NCBI GenBank assembly: GCA_951799425.1
Contig: OX637398.1
Coordinates: forward strand, 4,273,501-4,337,500
DNA: 64,000 nucleotides
Direction: 5' to 3'
From: Ilex aquifolium
Lineage: Eukaryota; Streptophyta; Magnoliopsida; Aquifoliales; Aquifoliaceae
How positions within the stretch are numbered: the stretch's first letter is position 1; every line of letters starts with the position of its first letter. Made by a program: the position numbers and the translations under genes. The notes below the pieces were generated by a model, which had not been told where the DNA came from, did not search any database, and saw nothing but the letters and a program-made list of their open reading frames with translations. Below are positions 1 to 13,965 of this stretch, one piece after another.

Positions 1-848
1 AACATATATTACTTAAACCGCTTAAGTTTAAAATGTTATACTTACACCAAAAATATTTCAATTAAAAATAAAATATCAAATATTTTAAATTTTACAATTA
101 AAATTCATGTTTTATTGCATCTTTTATTGAAATAAAATCAAAAATCAAAATTCAATTTTTTCTTAAAAAATCGTAATTAGTATACAATTATATTGTCTAC
201 TCGAATTTAATTTGGTCGTTTAAATGACCAAATTAAAATACCAAACTACCTCAATTAAACCTAAAAGATATTGTGTTTATTACAGTTTGACCTCTTATTT
301 AATTTTTTAGTTTTATTCTAATAGATAGTATAATTATATACTAACTATGATTTTTTTTTAAACTAGATTTTTATTTTTGATTTTATTTCAATAATTGACA
401 TAATAGAACATGAATTTTGGATGTAAAATTTGTGTTCTATTATGAATAATTTAGACCCCTTGTTTGATTTTTTAGTTTTATTTTAATAGATAATATAATT
501 GTATACTAATTACGATTTTTAAGAAAAAATTAAATGTTTAATTTTATTTCAATAAATGGTACAATAGAACATGAATTTTGGTTGTAAAATTTAAAATATT
601 TGATATTCTATCTTTGATTAGAGTATTTTTGGTCTAAGTATAATATTTTAAACTTAAGGAGTCTAAATATTATATACCTACAAACTTCAAGAGGGTCTAA
701 GTGTAATTTATTAACAGATATATTTACAGTAGGGTCTAAGTGTTAACGCGCGTACAAACCTCAGAGGGTCTGTGTGTAATATTTCAAATATCAGGGAGTC
801 TGAATGATTAAGTGACAAATCTCAGAAAGTTTGTGTAATTCGCCCAAT
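1..848. repeat. Long-armed inverted-repeat (foldback-type) element, left end outside the window
   Basis: Bases 1-205 are an imperfect reverse complement of roughly 440-640. The stretch 270-420 is repeated directly at about 450-600. The right end reads like the ends of the elements at 41550-42181 and 63868-64000: phrases for 'tctaagtgtaat' and 'gtgtaattcgccca' recur at similar spacing. No coding potential is visible. This is a non-autonomous terminal-inverted-repeat element truncated by the window edge. The superfamily is undetermined because the target duplication cannot be seen. Confidence 0.6.
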
Positions 849-1860
849 TATTATTAGTTTTGTTATCATTGTAGCAATGGTTATTAGCTATGTGAATGTG
901 ACATATACATCTTAATTAATCATCTTATTTATCTGTGATTTTTCATATTAGTGGGTTATATTATTTTCTCATTCATATTAAAAATTATATATAGTCGTAA
1001 CCTATCGTATTTTTACCTTGTCCAAAATTATCACCCCTAAATTATCCACGGTTACCATCTATTAGAGAGAGAGAGAGAGAGAATTCATATTTGGATTGTA
1101 AATCATGACCCCTAAATGACGACCATGGTTGTAAATCATGTGGAAAAATCACTTAATATTGAATTATTATTAATATTATTATATTAGTGATAGTTGATAA
1201 ATGATAATAAGCTTATGAGTACAAGGAATAAATAAGAGACTTAGTATATCACAAGATGTAAAAGATAAAGAAATAATTTATCTCAAAAAACCTATAAAAC
1301 GAGTTTGTCATGTCAAAATTAGAATACTTGGTCATGAATTAATCATGGTAGCGAGTTATATTATTTTTTAATTTATATTTAAAAATAATATATTCTAAGC
1401 TGCTAATTTTATATTAAGTTTTTTGTCGTGTAGAAAGTGACCACTCTTAAAATTATCCATGATTATCATCAATCAGAAATAGCTAAAAAAAAAACTGTGT
1501 GAATCAATGCTGACCGTCGACGACAACGATAGTCAGTTGTGAATCACGTGGCTAAATCATGCGCCAACTTAATATAAAATTATTTATTAGTTTTGTTATC
1601 ATTGTAGCAATGGTTATTAGCTTATGATACTGTGCATATCTACATATGACTTGTGAACTGATCATGATAAAAAAAAAAGTTGAATTTTAAATATATAATA
1701 ATAGGAACAAAAGTACCTTCCTATTTTTCATTTCATTTTTAATCGGTCTAAAATTATTCTTCTCAAATACGATCAATTATAACTTGTAAATTGTGTCTAT
1801 GTCATGTGCCCAGATTAATAAAAATAATTTTTTATTTTTTTTTTGGGGGGGTAAAGATTT
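849..1860. repeat. Degenerate AT-rich tandem/direct repeats
   Basis: A 39-base stretch beginning 'ttattagttttgttatc' occurs at about 848-886 and again at about 1581-1619. A diverged version sits at about 1155-1215. Blocks around 'aaattatccacggttacc' (about 1048) and 'aaattatccatgattatc' (about 1450) repeat in the same order. This looks like two to three decayed copies of a unit of several hundred bases. An (AG)n run lies near 1064-1081. No gene is visible. Confidence 0.5.
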
Positions 1861-2706
1861 ATGGTTGATATGATTAAGAATGCAAGTAACAGCCAAATAT
1901 TAGTTATGTGTCATATTTTGACTGAGTTTATCGTACCTCCGACCCAAATATTAGGTGGCCATAATAATATTTTATCTAAACCACGTCATGTAGACTTGTC
2001 ATTACTATCTATACTCAATTATCTACTAAACTACAGGTTATACCAACGGTGAATCAAATTGCACTTGATTGAGCCAATATCTCAATTTTGACCCGCCACA
2101 AACACTACAATCTTTGCCTACGCGCCTTCGTGGGATGAGAGGTTACTTTCACCTCTAGCTAAGTACTAAAAATACCGAGAAGGAAGACAAATAAAGTGGC
2201 ATATTAAGAAGCGACAATTAGTAGCTATCAGTGCAGCTTACAGTTCTTCCTATCTGCTGTCATGGCAATTCATCCTCTTCTCACATCATCCAAAACCATT
2301 TGAACAAAATTCAGACAAGATTAAACCAGCTTTACACATCTCTCCATAATTATTGGAAAACATTTACTAATGTAAAGATAATGTTCTTACATTTTGGTGT
2401 TCCAGTGCCAAGGTACATTTGGCTCTCAACAACAGAATTATTTACATACCCTGTCTACCAAAAAGAAGGGAGAAAACCCAAAAAAACATGGATCAATCAC
2501 CAAAAATAAAGAAATAACCAACTACGCAAGAGGTGGTGACTTTAAATGACACTTACGGGTACAATTTTGGGGAAAAAAAAAAAGTAAGTTACAATGCTTC
2601 TTCCAAGGCCAAATTTTTACTTGGAAGAGGCCAATCTAATCGCATAAGATAAAAGAAGTGTCCATCAACCTCCTTCTATCCTCTTTGGAGGTGATGAAGG
2701 GCATTG
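1861..2706. other. Downstream flank / 3' UTR side of MAP1D
   Basis: Non-coding stretch immediately 3' of the MAP1D stop codon, which is read leftward. It should contain the MAP1D 3' UTR, but no confident polyadenylation signal was fixed. The two open stretches of 63 and 92 codons on the plus strand have no recognisable features and are treated as chance. Confidence 0.4.
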
Positions 2707-5700
2707 TTAAGACTGGGTAAGTATCTCAGCCCCATCCTTGGTTATCAAAATGGTGTGCTCAAACTGTGATGACAGGCTCCCATCATCTGTGACAACTGTC
2801 CACTCATCATCCCATATTATAGGGTTTCTACTACCAATAGTCAGCATCGGTTCTGCAGACATATGGAATGTATGCATCGAAAAATCAAGAATAGATCATA
2901 CATATATAGATGAGATGTTTATTTTATTTTATCCATGATAAATGCGCAAAAAATAGACAAGAGATGGGCATCATCTAAATGTAAACATTAAGACAATAAA
3001 GGGATTTAGATTACTAAACCAAGAAATATCTTAGTACATAAATGTAGATGATTTTATTTTTCTATGTTATAATACCCTAGTAAAGAAACCATTTGTGGGA
3101 TTACTACAGGACACAGATTACTATGCACTTTCAGACCACCGCTTATTACTCCCCACATACTGCACATTCCCTAAATGGCTAAATTCAAGTGTGCACTTGG
3201 AAGTGAGCTCAAAGAAAGAACTATTTTATGTCCACAATAAAATAACTGAGTGGTTCATCCGTCATCTATCCTGACCAATGAAAGGGGCATAGTTGAAATA
3301 TGCGGATAATAATCATGGGCAAATGATGCACTTATGTAAAGTAGTTATTTCTCATGGGCAGTAAGAGATTTTTCAAGAATATAAATAAATTACCGATAGT
3401 GAACGTCTGATTCAACACCATGCGTCCCCCGGTGTTGTTCCCTGAAGATAGAACAAATCAGAAGCAAGTTAGACTTTCACCTGCACGCGCGGGGATAACA
3501 TGGAGATAAGAATGTTCAAGATAAAATAAAAATACATAGTTCACGTTCTCCTCTAGGTTAGAATGGGTGATGTTCTAAAACTCAAGGATTACATGCATCC
3601 AGACCGTTGAATGAAACATGATAAAATTGTCAAGCACAATGCAGTCTCCGATGTGTCAAAAACCTTGTAGTACAGTGGTAGAAGTCCTAAATTAGAGAGA
3701 GAAAAAGAAAAGAATGTTTACAAACTGCCTGCCATCTATCTAAATAAAAACTTCACAAATAAGGGGAGAGAAGGCTTGGGCACCCTTCCCTCCCCATTTG
3801 CTTGATTATCTGACTTTAAAGTTGTTAAATTTAAAACAAAAATAGTTTCCCACCATCAAATTCCCCCGCATTGCTCATGTAAACACTGCTCATTTGAATT
3901 TTTTCAAGAAACTCAGTTTTTTTACTTCTTTCTCATGTCTCACCTCTCTAAAACTACCCATTGTCCCTCCCTATAACTACTCATGTCAACTGGTTATCCA
4001 CCCACTAACCAATAGTTTCCACAATGCAGGGATGCGATAAAGGTTGGCTTGGGTGGGCTGTGGGTGAAGGGTGAGGCTGGAATGCCAAGGTGGGGATGAG
4101 ACGCACATCCCTTGCATCGCATGGCCCTCGATAGTGAATAAATTACGAAACCAAAAAGATCACAAGTCCCTATCCTCCTCCAGCAACTCCTGCAGTGACC
4201 ACGCATCAAGTTACACAAGTGGCCACTGATTCTTAGTGGTATACATGGCACGCTAAAATCCAGAAGCAATGGACATGGCATTCATGAGCACTGATCTTGT
4301 GTTGAAAACAGAAAATAATATCATGTTCATAATTTGTTGGTAAAGCTACATGTATCATGCAGTAAGATGGAAGGAATATTACATGCAGGTGAACCGAAAA
4401 ATTGTGAGTTTCTCAAACTCTAATATGTGTAAATTTGGGAGAAAGGAAAGGCTGTAGTGTTTGTATGTCTCATGGTCAACTGTATCAACATGATATTTCA
4501 ACGCTAATTTTCTGACTGCCTCCTTTGTTGACTTCATCAGTGCATGGTCCTAAGAACTGCCCTCCTCCCCCTCCCCCCCCCCCCCCAAAAAAAAAAAGGG
4601 GGGGAAAAAAGGTCCCCTGAAGATATATTGAAGGCCTTTTTCAGTGACGTGTCCGAATCTCATGCATGCTGAACTCGCAGATATCACATCAAAATCCGCA
4701 GATTCATTTGGTCAAATCCACGAATCCTAAATGGATTCTTGTTCCTGAGGATCAAAGCTGCAGACGTGGCTTTAAGTTTTCAAGTGTTCATGGTGTACTA
4801 CAATTCACATGTTCATACCAGCTAGACTCCGACCTGTAAGCTTGCGATAGACATGAAATCTAAATCTACTTTCTACATGCACTAAGCCTCATTTGTTAAA
4901 AGAGCTAATGTTATATTTATTTTATAGATTAGTCATACAAAATGCACGAAAACATACATCTCCCTCACATGGAAAAACATTAAAAAATAATTTAAAAATA
5001 TATTATTCATCATATTAACATAGACATTCTTGTGGGGTCTCAATCCCATCCATCTCCAAAGGCAGCCTCTCATACTCTCCCTCCCACAGACACTTTGCCT
5101 GCATTCTAGACTCCTCGGTCCAAGTCCATAGGGAGCAAGATGATGAAGTAAAAATAATGATTCCTTTGTAATTGCAGAAGATGATTTGAAATTAACATCA
5201 AATGAACCACGAATAACATGTGCACCCAAAAACGCTCATCCTGTGGCCATATTCCATTGCCTCAATTGTCCGAAACAGGGCTGTGAATCCATGCTCAAAT
5301 CTAGTGAATTGTGATCAACATGCAACATGAACCATGAGGGGGAGAGAAGCGTAGAAGACAACCCCAAAACTAATTTGTACAAAGAGCATTAATTTTTTAC
5401 AAGAAAAAAAAAATGTGCTCAAATAACAAAAAGCATCAGCGTAATTGATGTATTTGACTCTTTGTACTTTTCTTCCTATTATTGTGAAATTATCGCATAA
5501 GGAAAGGTGATTAATATCTCAGGCCAATCCAAAATGGGAGCTATAGCATTCAAGTCCTACTTGAGACTGACTATATTGAGTTTAGAAAAATCAAATCATA
5601 GAAGCCAATGAGTCAATAAGATAAGTGCAATCAACTTACCCTTGCCATCAAAACAGTAGTTAAATATAAAAAAAAACAACATAATTGCAAGTGTCTTGTA

Positions 5701-8700
5701 TAAAAGCTCAGAAATATTACTGTAGTGCAGAATAACTGGTTCGCTATGGAAAACACGTCCCACCCCATGGCCAACAAACTCTTGGACAACACCATAATGA
5801 TGTTTATCTGCATAGTCACTTCAAAAAAAAATATGTCGAGTAAGTTAAAAACATATACAACCTCACATCTTATACAGCAAGCAGATATCTCGTGATGCCA
5901 TCTTTAATCAGTAACAGATAAAGACAAAACAAATAATTTATTTCTATAGCATCAAATGATAAAAAAAAAAAGAAGAAGAAGAAGAAGAATCATCCCCATT
6001 TATCCTGAAGAAATCACTGGATATCAAATTCCACAAATCAAAATCTCCAACAACTTAACCTGTTTTGACTGGCTAGCATGTAAATTCACTAATTTGACAT
6101 GTAATTTGAAACTAATTTCGCCAACTACCTATTTGACATGATATACCCAGTCAGAACAATATAAACTTAACCAAGGCAATCTAAATGCAGATCAAAATCT
6201 CCTGGAAAAAGATATTGTTTCTAATCATTAGGTTCCCATTTATAAATGTGGATAAAACCTCCCAACAAGAGGCAGCAACCAAGAAACTGAGAAATGCAAA
6301 AAAAAAAAAAAAATTGAAAAAAAGACTGTAGGCAGTTGCACATATAAAGCATTACGTACTGTATTGTTTTGCCAATCTTCTTGAACTCCACCCCTGGTGC
6401 ACATATTGATATTGCCTTATGCAGGCATTCTTCGGTTACCTAAGGCAAGATGACGGCCAATCATTATTGGGAATCTAATTCTATTGCAGCATCTAAAGCA
6501 ATTCAAATAGCCTAGTAAGACTTCAAACTTCTTTTGTTAGATCCTTCTCTAGATAAATCTAATAAAGAACTTAAGTAGTGAGATGAACGTGATAACAGAT
6601 CTCAGGGGACAATGCACCAATTCCAGCAAAATAATTTCTCAATCAAATTTTGGCAGTGTCCTTTTACATTCCTTCAGTAAGTCTGCAAATCCTCTTCAAA
6701 GGATGGCTACTGTTTCTTGCTGGCATTTTTCTAAAGAACACGGCCATGGCCTCCATGTGTCTGGTTGACATATGGTGATTACAGGTTGTGCTGGTTGATT
6801 GCAAAGAGCTTAGCTATTCCGATTTCCTTCTCCCCACTACAAATTTTTTTCAAGGCAATGCCAAGTAATATAGGCCTGAATTCATGCTAGGATGGTTAAA
6901 TGACATAAGCAGGGTGAAATTAGGCTGCAGAACTAAATTATATTGGTCAAGCAAAATGGGTGTAAACCTGGAATGACCACTAAAGACAACGGGCAACAGA
7001 CATATAGACCATGTCACCTGTAACAAGGAACAGGACATAAACTACAGCGCATCGCAGAGTGTTATTGTAATAATCAATTGACAATAATTATTAAATGCAG
7101 CGCAAGTTATGATAATAAACAGATATATGACGCATCCAACGCTACAGAAATTGCGAAATTTGAAGTACCCTTATCAGGTGGCTTTGTTATGCTAATTTAC
7201 TAAACCAAATTTTTGGAGTTCTAACAGTGATATTGATGAGTGCTGGAGACATTGATATCTTTTAATGGCGTTATATGAATATCAAGTACTTTGAAGTATA
7301 CTTCTTAACAGTACTTTCAATCATAGAAACAAACTCGAATGGAGGATTGTCACTTAAGCAAAGCCCAAGGCTACGGACCAACCATAATACCCAAGCTCAT
7401 CCAATCTAGCTCATTTCCATCACTAAAGACGATAGTAACTACATTTCTTTTCTATAAATATCAATACTCTGCATTACCAATATAGCATCACGTTAAATGG
7501 AAAAATTGACCATTGTAGAGCTGGGGTGACATCTACCAAACAACAAAAAGAGCTTTGGGAATGAATCAATTTTGCAGATGAAAAATATTGCATGTTCACA
7601 TTTTTATGACCATGAAAGAATAAATAATCAAAAGAGTAGAACACTTCCTAGGTCATAGTTCCAGAAAATCATACCTGCACCAAGTTTCTGGCTTCATCGT
7701 CAACATCTCCACAAAAGAAAGTTGCTGATGTATCACCATGGTAACCCTGCATATGACAACCTGGTTACGGGGCAAGTTGCAGAAAATTCATCAAATACTG
7801 TATTAACTAGAACAATAAACACTTATTATTGATCAAAGACAAGTTCACCATGTGATATGAAAAGTGAAAAACGAAAAATCTGCTCTAGGATACACTCTGC
7901 TATTCCGAACAGGACATGCAACAATGTGATGTGAGAAAGAAGATAATTTTCTTTTTCTTTCATAATTAATGGATTATGTATATTTAGTTATTCGGCCAGT
8001 ATTTATTTATCTAATTTTCTGAAAATATTAAACATGAAAAAGAACATTATTTCTTTATTACACGTACTAAATGTGTTAAAAATACATAAGCAAATCTCAC
8101 CATCAGCACACAAACTGAAAATTCATCTTCTCTCCACAGGCAAGTAGGTGATTGGGTTAGCAGCTATCCGTATTAGAATGATAAAAACAACATTTAGGCT
8201 CACAGGAAATATCAAAATCAAGTCGCGGACTTTACCACCAAAAAAATGTGTCTACATAATTACATCTTGAAGATATCGCTTTGATGTTAATATCAGAAAA
8301 TGCCTAAATCATGGAAAATAGATACAACAGTGGGAAATGATATCAATTGTGGAGTGTAACCTAATGTTAGGGAGGACATTGATGAACAAATGTATAATGT
8401 TATATAGACACAAAATCCACCAGCAACCAAAATCGTACAATAATGTCATCTAGCTCATGATTGACACAGAAAAGGAATTACATTATGAACTCAAAGGGAT
8501 ATCTGCAAGTTATTTCAATCCCAAAAGCGGATTACCATTTTCCTTCTAATCAAATACCATGTACAACTTCATTCTTTTCTTCTTTCTTAGGGGTGTTTAT
8601 AGAGAAAGATATCAATTACAAAAGCAATAAAATGCTTACCTTTAACATATCAATGCAAAGAGGCAATAAAATTACTTACATGTAGATAAACCGTAACGTC

Positions 8701-11700
8701 AATGTTGATAATATCACCATCCTGCAAAAAGTAACACTCAACAGTGATCTTTGATTTGTTGAGACACGATGGCTTTGCACAAAAATATAAAGTAATTTAA
8801 CTGTTCCAGTAGGAAAAACCTCAAGGGCACGCGAATCTGGAATTCCATGGCAAATGCATTCATTCACTGATGTGCATACACTCTTTGGAAAACCACCATA
8901 ACCAAGAGGTGAAGGATACGCTCCATTGTCAATAATCATTTGGTGAACTGCTTGGTCAATTTCATCAGTCGTAATGCCTGGCTGCCAATAGAAGCAACAA
9001 TTAAAAATTCGTATTAAAGTCTTGCCTCCTAAGTCCTAACTAAATCATGTAAGTCTACCATCCATTCTCTGTTCCTTCACCCATTATTACCAAAGACCAA
9101 CCTCAGTAACATCATAATCACCTCATACAGGCGGCTTAGCAGCCAGAAGAACACATTTAGAATGGCTAACAAGGATAACCGAGAAGACCATTCAGCAAAA
9201 GCTAGTTCAGTTTTCAAAAAAGTATAATTCTCTCAATGCAACTGCAATAAACACAAATGGAGTTTGAATTGAAGTCACTCAATATCAGAGAATTTCCTGT
9301 GTCATAGTGTCATCTAAATGAAAAATCTTGGGAAGAAGGGCTATCAAATGAAATGATGATCTTAAGTTTTAAGAGAAATTAATGACAAATCAAAATGTGA
9401 TTGTTTTCCAGAGATTGACAAGACAAAAAAACCAGTGTTACTCATCCCCCCCCCCCAAAAAAAAAAACACCCCACCCCTCGCCATGGTTCAAGATCACAG
9501 TATCGGCCATTAACTCGAAGAGCTCTGAGACACATCGGTCGCAGCGTCACGGCGCGATATCGGGCGATACGACCTAAAAGAAAATGTTGAACATTACGAG
9601 AAATTCAGGTTAAATCGCGACGTCGTGGAACCGTATCGACCAATTCGGTGATGATATTTCAGCAATTCGGGATTGACTCGAATATAACTCGGACGACTTG
9701 GCCGGGTTCGTCCAAGTTGTGCTAGACTCGGGGTTTATACGTATCGTGTAACAGTATCGTCTCTGAAGGTGCCGAGACAGATACGACTCGGCCGACTCGT
9801 ATCATTATCGGCCGATACTTTGAACCATGCCCCTCGCGCCTACAAAATAAGTAACAAAAGAAAAAAATAAATCTTATTGTCACCTGGACTAAACTCCCAG
9901 CATACTGAAGAACCTGAGCAGCAAGGTTCCCTGAAGCTCTCATGCAATCTATCCCCTTCTCATCATGCACTTGTGGTCCACTCGCAATTCCAGGTGGTTG
10001 TCTAGTACTGACATAAGGAGGCTTCGGTATGTGATCTGGAACAGGTCGATGAGGGGACAGTTTTCCAGGCCTTAGACGTTTCCGCTCGCTGTTTGGAAAT
10101 TCATCTATATTTCTGCTAATTTCAACAAAAAAAATCAGTCACATACATATGCAAACATGTGTTTGCACATACGAAAAGAAAATCAGCCACAAACATGAGT
10201 TTGCACATATGGCGCACACACACACAGAGGGAGAGAAATGGGGGCCGTCGATAAAGGCCAACAAATAAGCCAATTCAATTCTTATCGAAAAATAAGCCAA
10301 TTCAATATATGCATTTAGCTTTAAAACAATAGCCTGGAAGCAGCACTGGTCTCAAAATTATAGCGAAAAATGGAAAGGAAACTAGCACAAAATAGGAAAT
10401 CAATATTACATGTGGAAGGTGAGAATATGGAATAACATCTTTGTTGTGAATGCCTAAATCATTTTTCCAGCCACAAACTGCTAGTTATGTTACTTATGTA
10501 CTAAATAATCCTTTGTTGAACAGCCCCAAATTCAACCAACCATATATACTTTTGTCCATCTGTGTTTTGTTATCATTTATTTAGAATGGATGCCTTTCAA
10601 CCAAAAGGTAAGGTAAATACACAATGTCTCTTTCATTACACTACCAGTTTTTTTGTTTTGAAGGCACCATAGAACACAATTGAACTAATTCACCGATCAA
10701 TGTCCAAATAGCACCTTAATCAATTCTCCATCTTTTGTCCCCACTATTGTCATTTCACGGCCCTTCCAAAAGCTACCAATAAGTTTCTAGATTGGATAGC
10801 CACACAAAATGTTCAAATTGCCCATCCAACAAAACCACGAAGTGTCTCCATCGCAACATTACATCAATTTATTTTACTTTGTTTTCCTCTAATCCTTCAA
10901 TGTTTTCTCCTATATTCCCATCTTTTGAAGCAATAATATTAGAGCATCCTGACCTTATGTTTTCCTATAGATGCAGTAAGACAACAAAAAATGTACCATA
11001 GATTGCTGTACCTATAGGAGTTGCACAGTTTAACATCATTAGCACGAACAAGAGGATGACACTATAAATGCATAATTGCTTTACTTAAATAGCACATTTT
11101 GATGTGTAACATATGTAGGATGATAACAAGAAACAAAAACAATGGATCTAAAGATTCTAAACAAACTAAGTTGCACAAATTCTACAGTCTATGTGTAATG
11201 AGATAATGGACGTAGAGAGCATGACATGGACAATGAAAGATTAGATATTAAGGATATGTAACATATATTGTGTAATTGTGTCCGCTTTACGATAAAGAAG
11301 CAAGAAAGTGCACACAAACACAAGATACACACAGCAATCCCAGTGCAATTGAATAGCATACCTTCTGTTGAATAAAAGATCTGTTAATCCAGACAGTGTT
11401 CTCGATAATTGCATGGAGACATGTTTGCTTCCTGAGTGGGAGAGTAAAACAGTCACCCATGATAGGATTGTTAATATATTTCAGGATATGACAGTTGAAC
11501 ATGGGAAACTGATTGACACCAATAATCCTAGAAAACAAAGGCATGGACTCAACGAGGAGAGGACAAAACAATAATAAAAGTAGTTGTTATATATATAGTG
11601 CATATGACAAGCATTACCTTATGAAAAGTAAACCATGTTGCATGAACTAAGACATAACAAAGACACAATATACGATTGTATGTACATATGCACGTATCTA

Positions 11701-13554
11701 TGTATACTATTACACGCATAAACATAATACTACTCTCCTTTTCTCATACCTACTTCTTTTATAGCAAACTCTACTGTCTTACTTTTGTCTTTAGATATGG
11801 CCAAACTCATTCATAAGCCTTCAATTTAATTTTTCTCCAATCACACCCTTAGTGTCATGCTAATGTAATAAAGATATATCAGGCACGTGTACTAAATGTC
11901 CAATAGAGTGCGTCACCAAAATTTATGAAGCCATTAGGAGATTAGCTCCTCTAACTTTACCCACTTCTCACATGCATGGAAAGAGTAACTGTTTTGAGAC
12001 CAGAAGTCTCAATAAAGGCCATTGTCAGCCACATAATTGGTCTAGTATGACTTGCTTAGTTAACTCAAGGTGTCATGGCATCATAATTCCAACCTACGAA
12101 GCACAGACACTCTTAAAAATGTGACGTATCCGTGTCAGACACCAACACTCTTCGGATACTCTCAGATATGTGTCCAATAATATTTTATTCGTGTCCATAA
12201 TTAAATGAAATTTTTTTAATTTCGGACACATGTCCAACCCTTTTTTAAATCGTATCTACTATTAAATAATAAATATGTGTTGACATGTGATTAACAAAAC
12301 TAAAAAATGTGACTACTGAGTATCTTGTACTATGAGATGACATATAACTACCAAGGTTGGAATTGGACATGTTAAACTTGTACCCAAAATATAATAAGAA
12401 AAGCAAAAGATATATAAAAAATTTAGAAAAGAGTAACTAAGAACACGAGAGCAATCATTTAAATTATATATGTTTGATACACGTTTATAAAAAAAATTAA
12501 TGATTATTGACTATTATGATGTTAAGTCTAAAAATTTATACTAGATGACTAGACATAACATTTACTTATCATAAAATACTGAATTTTTTATAAATAATAT
12601 ATTATTATATTTATGATAAATTATATAATTTTATATATATAGCGCAATTACCTATAATATGTATCCAACGTGTCCGTATCATACTTTTTGAGAAATGTCA
12701 TATCCACGTGTCTTTATCCTGTTGTATCCGTGTCCCGTATTTGTGTTCGTGTTTCTTAGATTCCAACTAACTACAAAGTCTTGGCTATACAAAGTATTAA
12801 CCACCCGTAATTTGCTCATATGTCCTAAAGGAGTCAGGAACAGTCCTTTAACTAACATATTGGTAACCAGATTAGCATTGATAGAACTTGCAAATCAAAC
12901 ATTGATATTTCGACTCAATTGTCAGTGGTTTACATACATGACAAACCTTCAGCCTCAAAATAGTGGCTAGTCCAATCTACCACAATGAGCGGGATTGTTG
13001 TTTTATTGGAAGGACTACACGAAAAGAAGATTCCGGGCCAATCAAGTGTCTAATGAAAACCTCAATCTCCATCCCTCAGAAAAATGTTCCTCTCACTCAA
13101 AAAGAAATAGCATACTCCATACGTATCAGAAGTGAATTGGCTTACAAACCCAGAAGTCTAGTCTAGAGGGGTTTTAGGATATGGAGTCATCAAAGCAATG
13201 GCCTAAAAGACTCCTTTTGTTACCAATACCTATTAATCCAGATTAAAGTCTTCCTCATGATAAACACTTTACGCTAACAATCATAATGTGTTCCTTTTCT
13301 ACCTAAACCAAGTAACATTCCATTGTCAGATCAGCCCAAGAAAAGCCTACGATCACAAGATTTGTGTGTGTGTGTACACATTTACAGATATTCAAAAAAA
13401 TACCCAAGAAATTAAGCGGAGGTGAAGATAAAGGACCTAGATTGCAGCGAAACAGTCGATGAAGAGGGCGTGTTGAATGAAGAATGAAGCGATGGTCGCC
13501 AACAAAAGAAGAGATGATACTTCGGGATTGAAACGATGAAGCTCCTAGCATCAT
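2707..13554 (-). CDS. MAP1D: Methionine aminopeptidase 1D, organellar (10 exons, 354 aa)
   Basis: Removes the initiator Met from nascent proteins in chloroplasts and/or mitochondria (known role of the MAP1B-D family; M24A dinuclear metallo-hydrolase). Coding exons, all GT-AG: 13554-13437, 11431-11362, 10112-9884, 8981-8820, 8721-8680, 7746-7675, 6439-6360, 5818-5721, 3441-3394, 2852-2707. Phases join without a break (1065 nt). Residues 1 to about 45 are Ser/Arg-rich with almost no acidic residues, as in a transit peptide. The catalytic domain spans about 125-354. The metal ligands are D201 (NIDVTVY), D212 (HGDTSATF), H275 (FVGHGVG), E307 (TIEPML) and E338 (QFEHT), plus H184 (ICHGIP). The segment HVSMQLSRT at exon 2 matches my memory of Arabidopsis MAP1D. 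The start is ATG 13554, with a second ATG adjacent; an in-frame stop lies just upstream. Introns are long (up to 2.3 kb) and carry transposon insertions. The family call is near certain; the D subtype is from memory. Confidence 0.95.
4561..4611. repeat. Poly-C/poly-A/poly-G low-complexity run in MAP1D intron 8
   Basis: Consecutive homopolymer-like blocks of C, A and G lie in the 2.3-kb intron between exons 8 and 9 (3442-5720). Such blocks are prone to slippage and assembly error. The rest of this intron holds nothing I can name. Confidence 0.6.
9483..9829. mobile_element. hAT-type MITE in MAP1D intron 3
   Basis: A 347-bp element flanked by a perfect 8-bp duplication CCCCTCGC (9475-9482 and 9830-9837). 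The terminal inverted repeats begin CATGGTTCAA and share AGTATCGGCC. The left one has six extra bases (GATCAC) between these blocks. The interior is rich in diverged 'cgatac/gtatcg' motifs. It is non-coding. The 8-bp duplication and short TIRs indicate a hAT-derived non-autonomous element. It lies between MAP1D exons 4 and 3. Confidence 0.8.
12094..12759. mobile_element. hAT-type non-autonomous element in MAP1D intron 1
   Basis: A 666-bp element flanked by a perfect 8-bp duplication ATTCCAAC (12086-12093 and 12760-12767). The ends read CTACGAAGCACAGACAC and, in reverse complement, CTAAGAAACACGAACAC. Subterminal regions hold several 'cgtgtcc'/'ggacacg' motifs facing each other, typical of hAT transposase-binding repeats. 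There is no transposase ORF. It lies in the 2-kb first intron of MAP1D. Confidence 0.8.
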
Positions 13555-13601
13555 TCTTCTACACAATCAACGGTTACCTTCGCTACTTCCCCCGTCCCTG
13601 T

Positions 13602-13632
<31 letters not shown>

Positions 13633-13690
13633 CCTCCTCTGTTTTCTTATCCGTTTGGGGCACATTTTGGCGTTAATTGGAGAATTTTAG
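13555..13690 (-). promoter_or_regulatory. MAP1D 5' leader/proximal promoter with (GA)n tract
   Basis: Directly upstream of the MAP1D ATG. A TC run on the plus strand (about 13607-13632) reads as (GA)n on the gene strand, common in plant 5' UTRs and core promoters. No convincing TATA box was found. The transcription start is not determined. Confidence 0.4.
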
Positions 13691-13965
13691 GTGTGGGCTT
13701 CTTCCCATGTACTCAGCCTATTGAGCCGTGTTGGGACAAACCATCAAGAATAATGACCGTCCCGATTTGGCCCAATATTACTAAACATATTCAGACCCAT
13801 CCTGATTACGGGCTCATGGATTGGGTTTTGGACAATGTTCATGTTAAAGGATGGGCTCATTTTACCAATTAGTAATCTGTAGGCCCATCTAACATACGTG
13901 TCCCCCAAAAAAATAGTAATTGCACCTAGCAAAGTGTGTAATTAAACAATGTAAATTTTCCATCA

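Noticed and set aside
11241..11574. Minus-strand open frames of 71-94 codons as independent genes
   Set aside because: They contain MAP1D exon 2 ([21 protein letters not shown] frame) plus read-through into introns. The exon joins its neighbours in phase.
13555..13566. MAP1D start at 13566
   Set aside because: That codon is TTG and is directly preceded by an in-frame TGA. The first ATG is at 13554.
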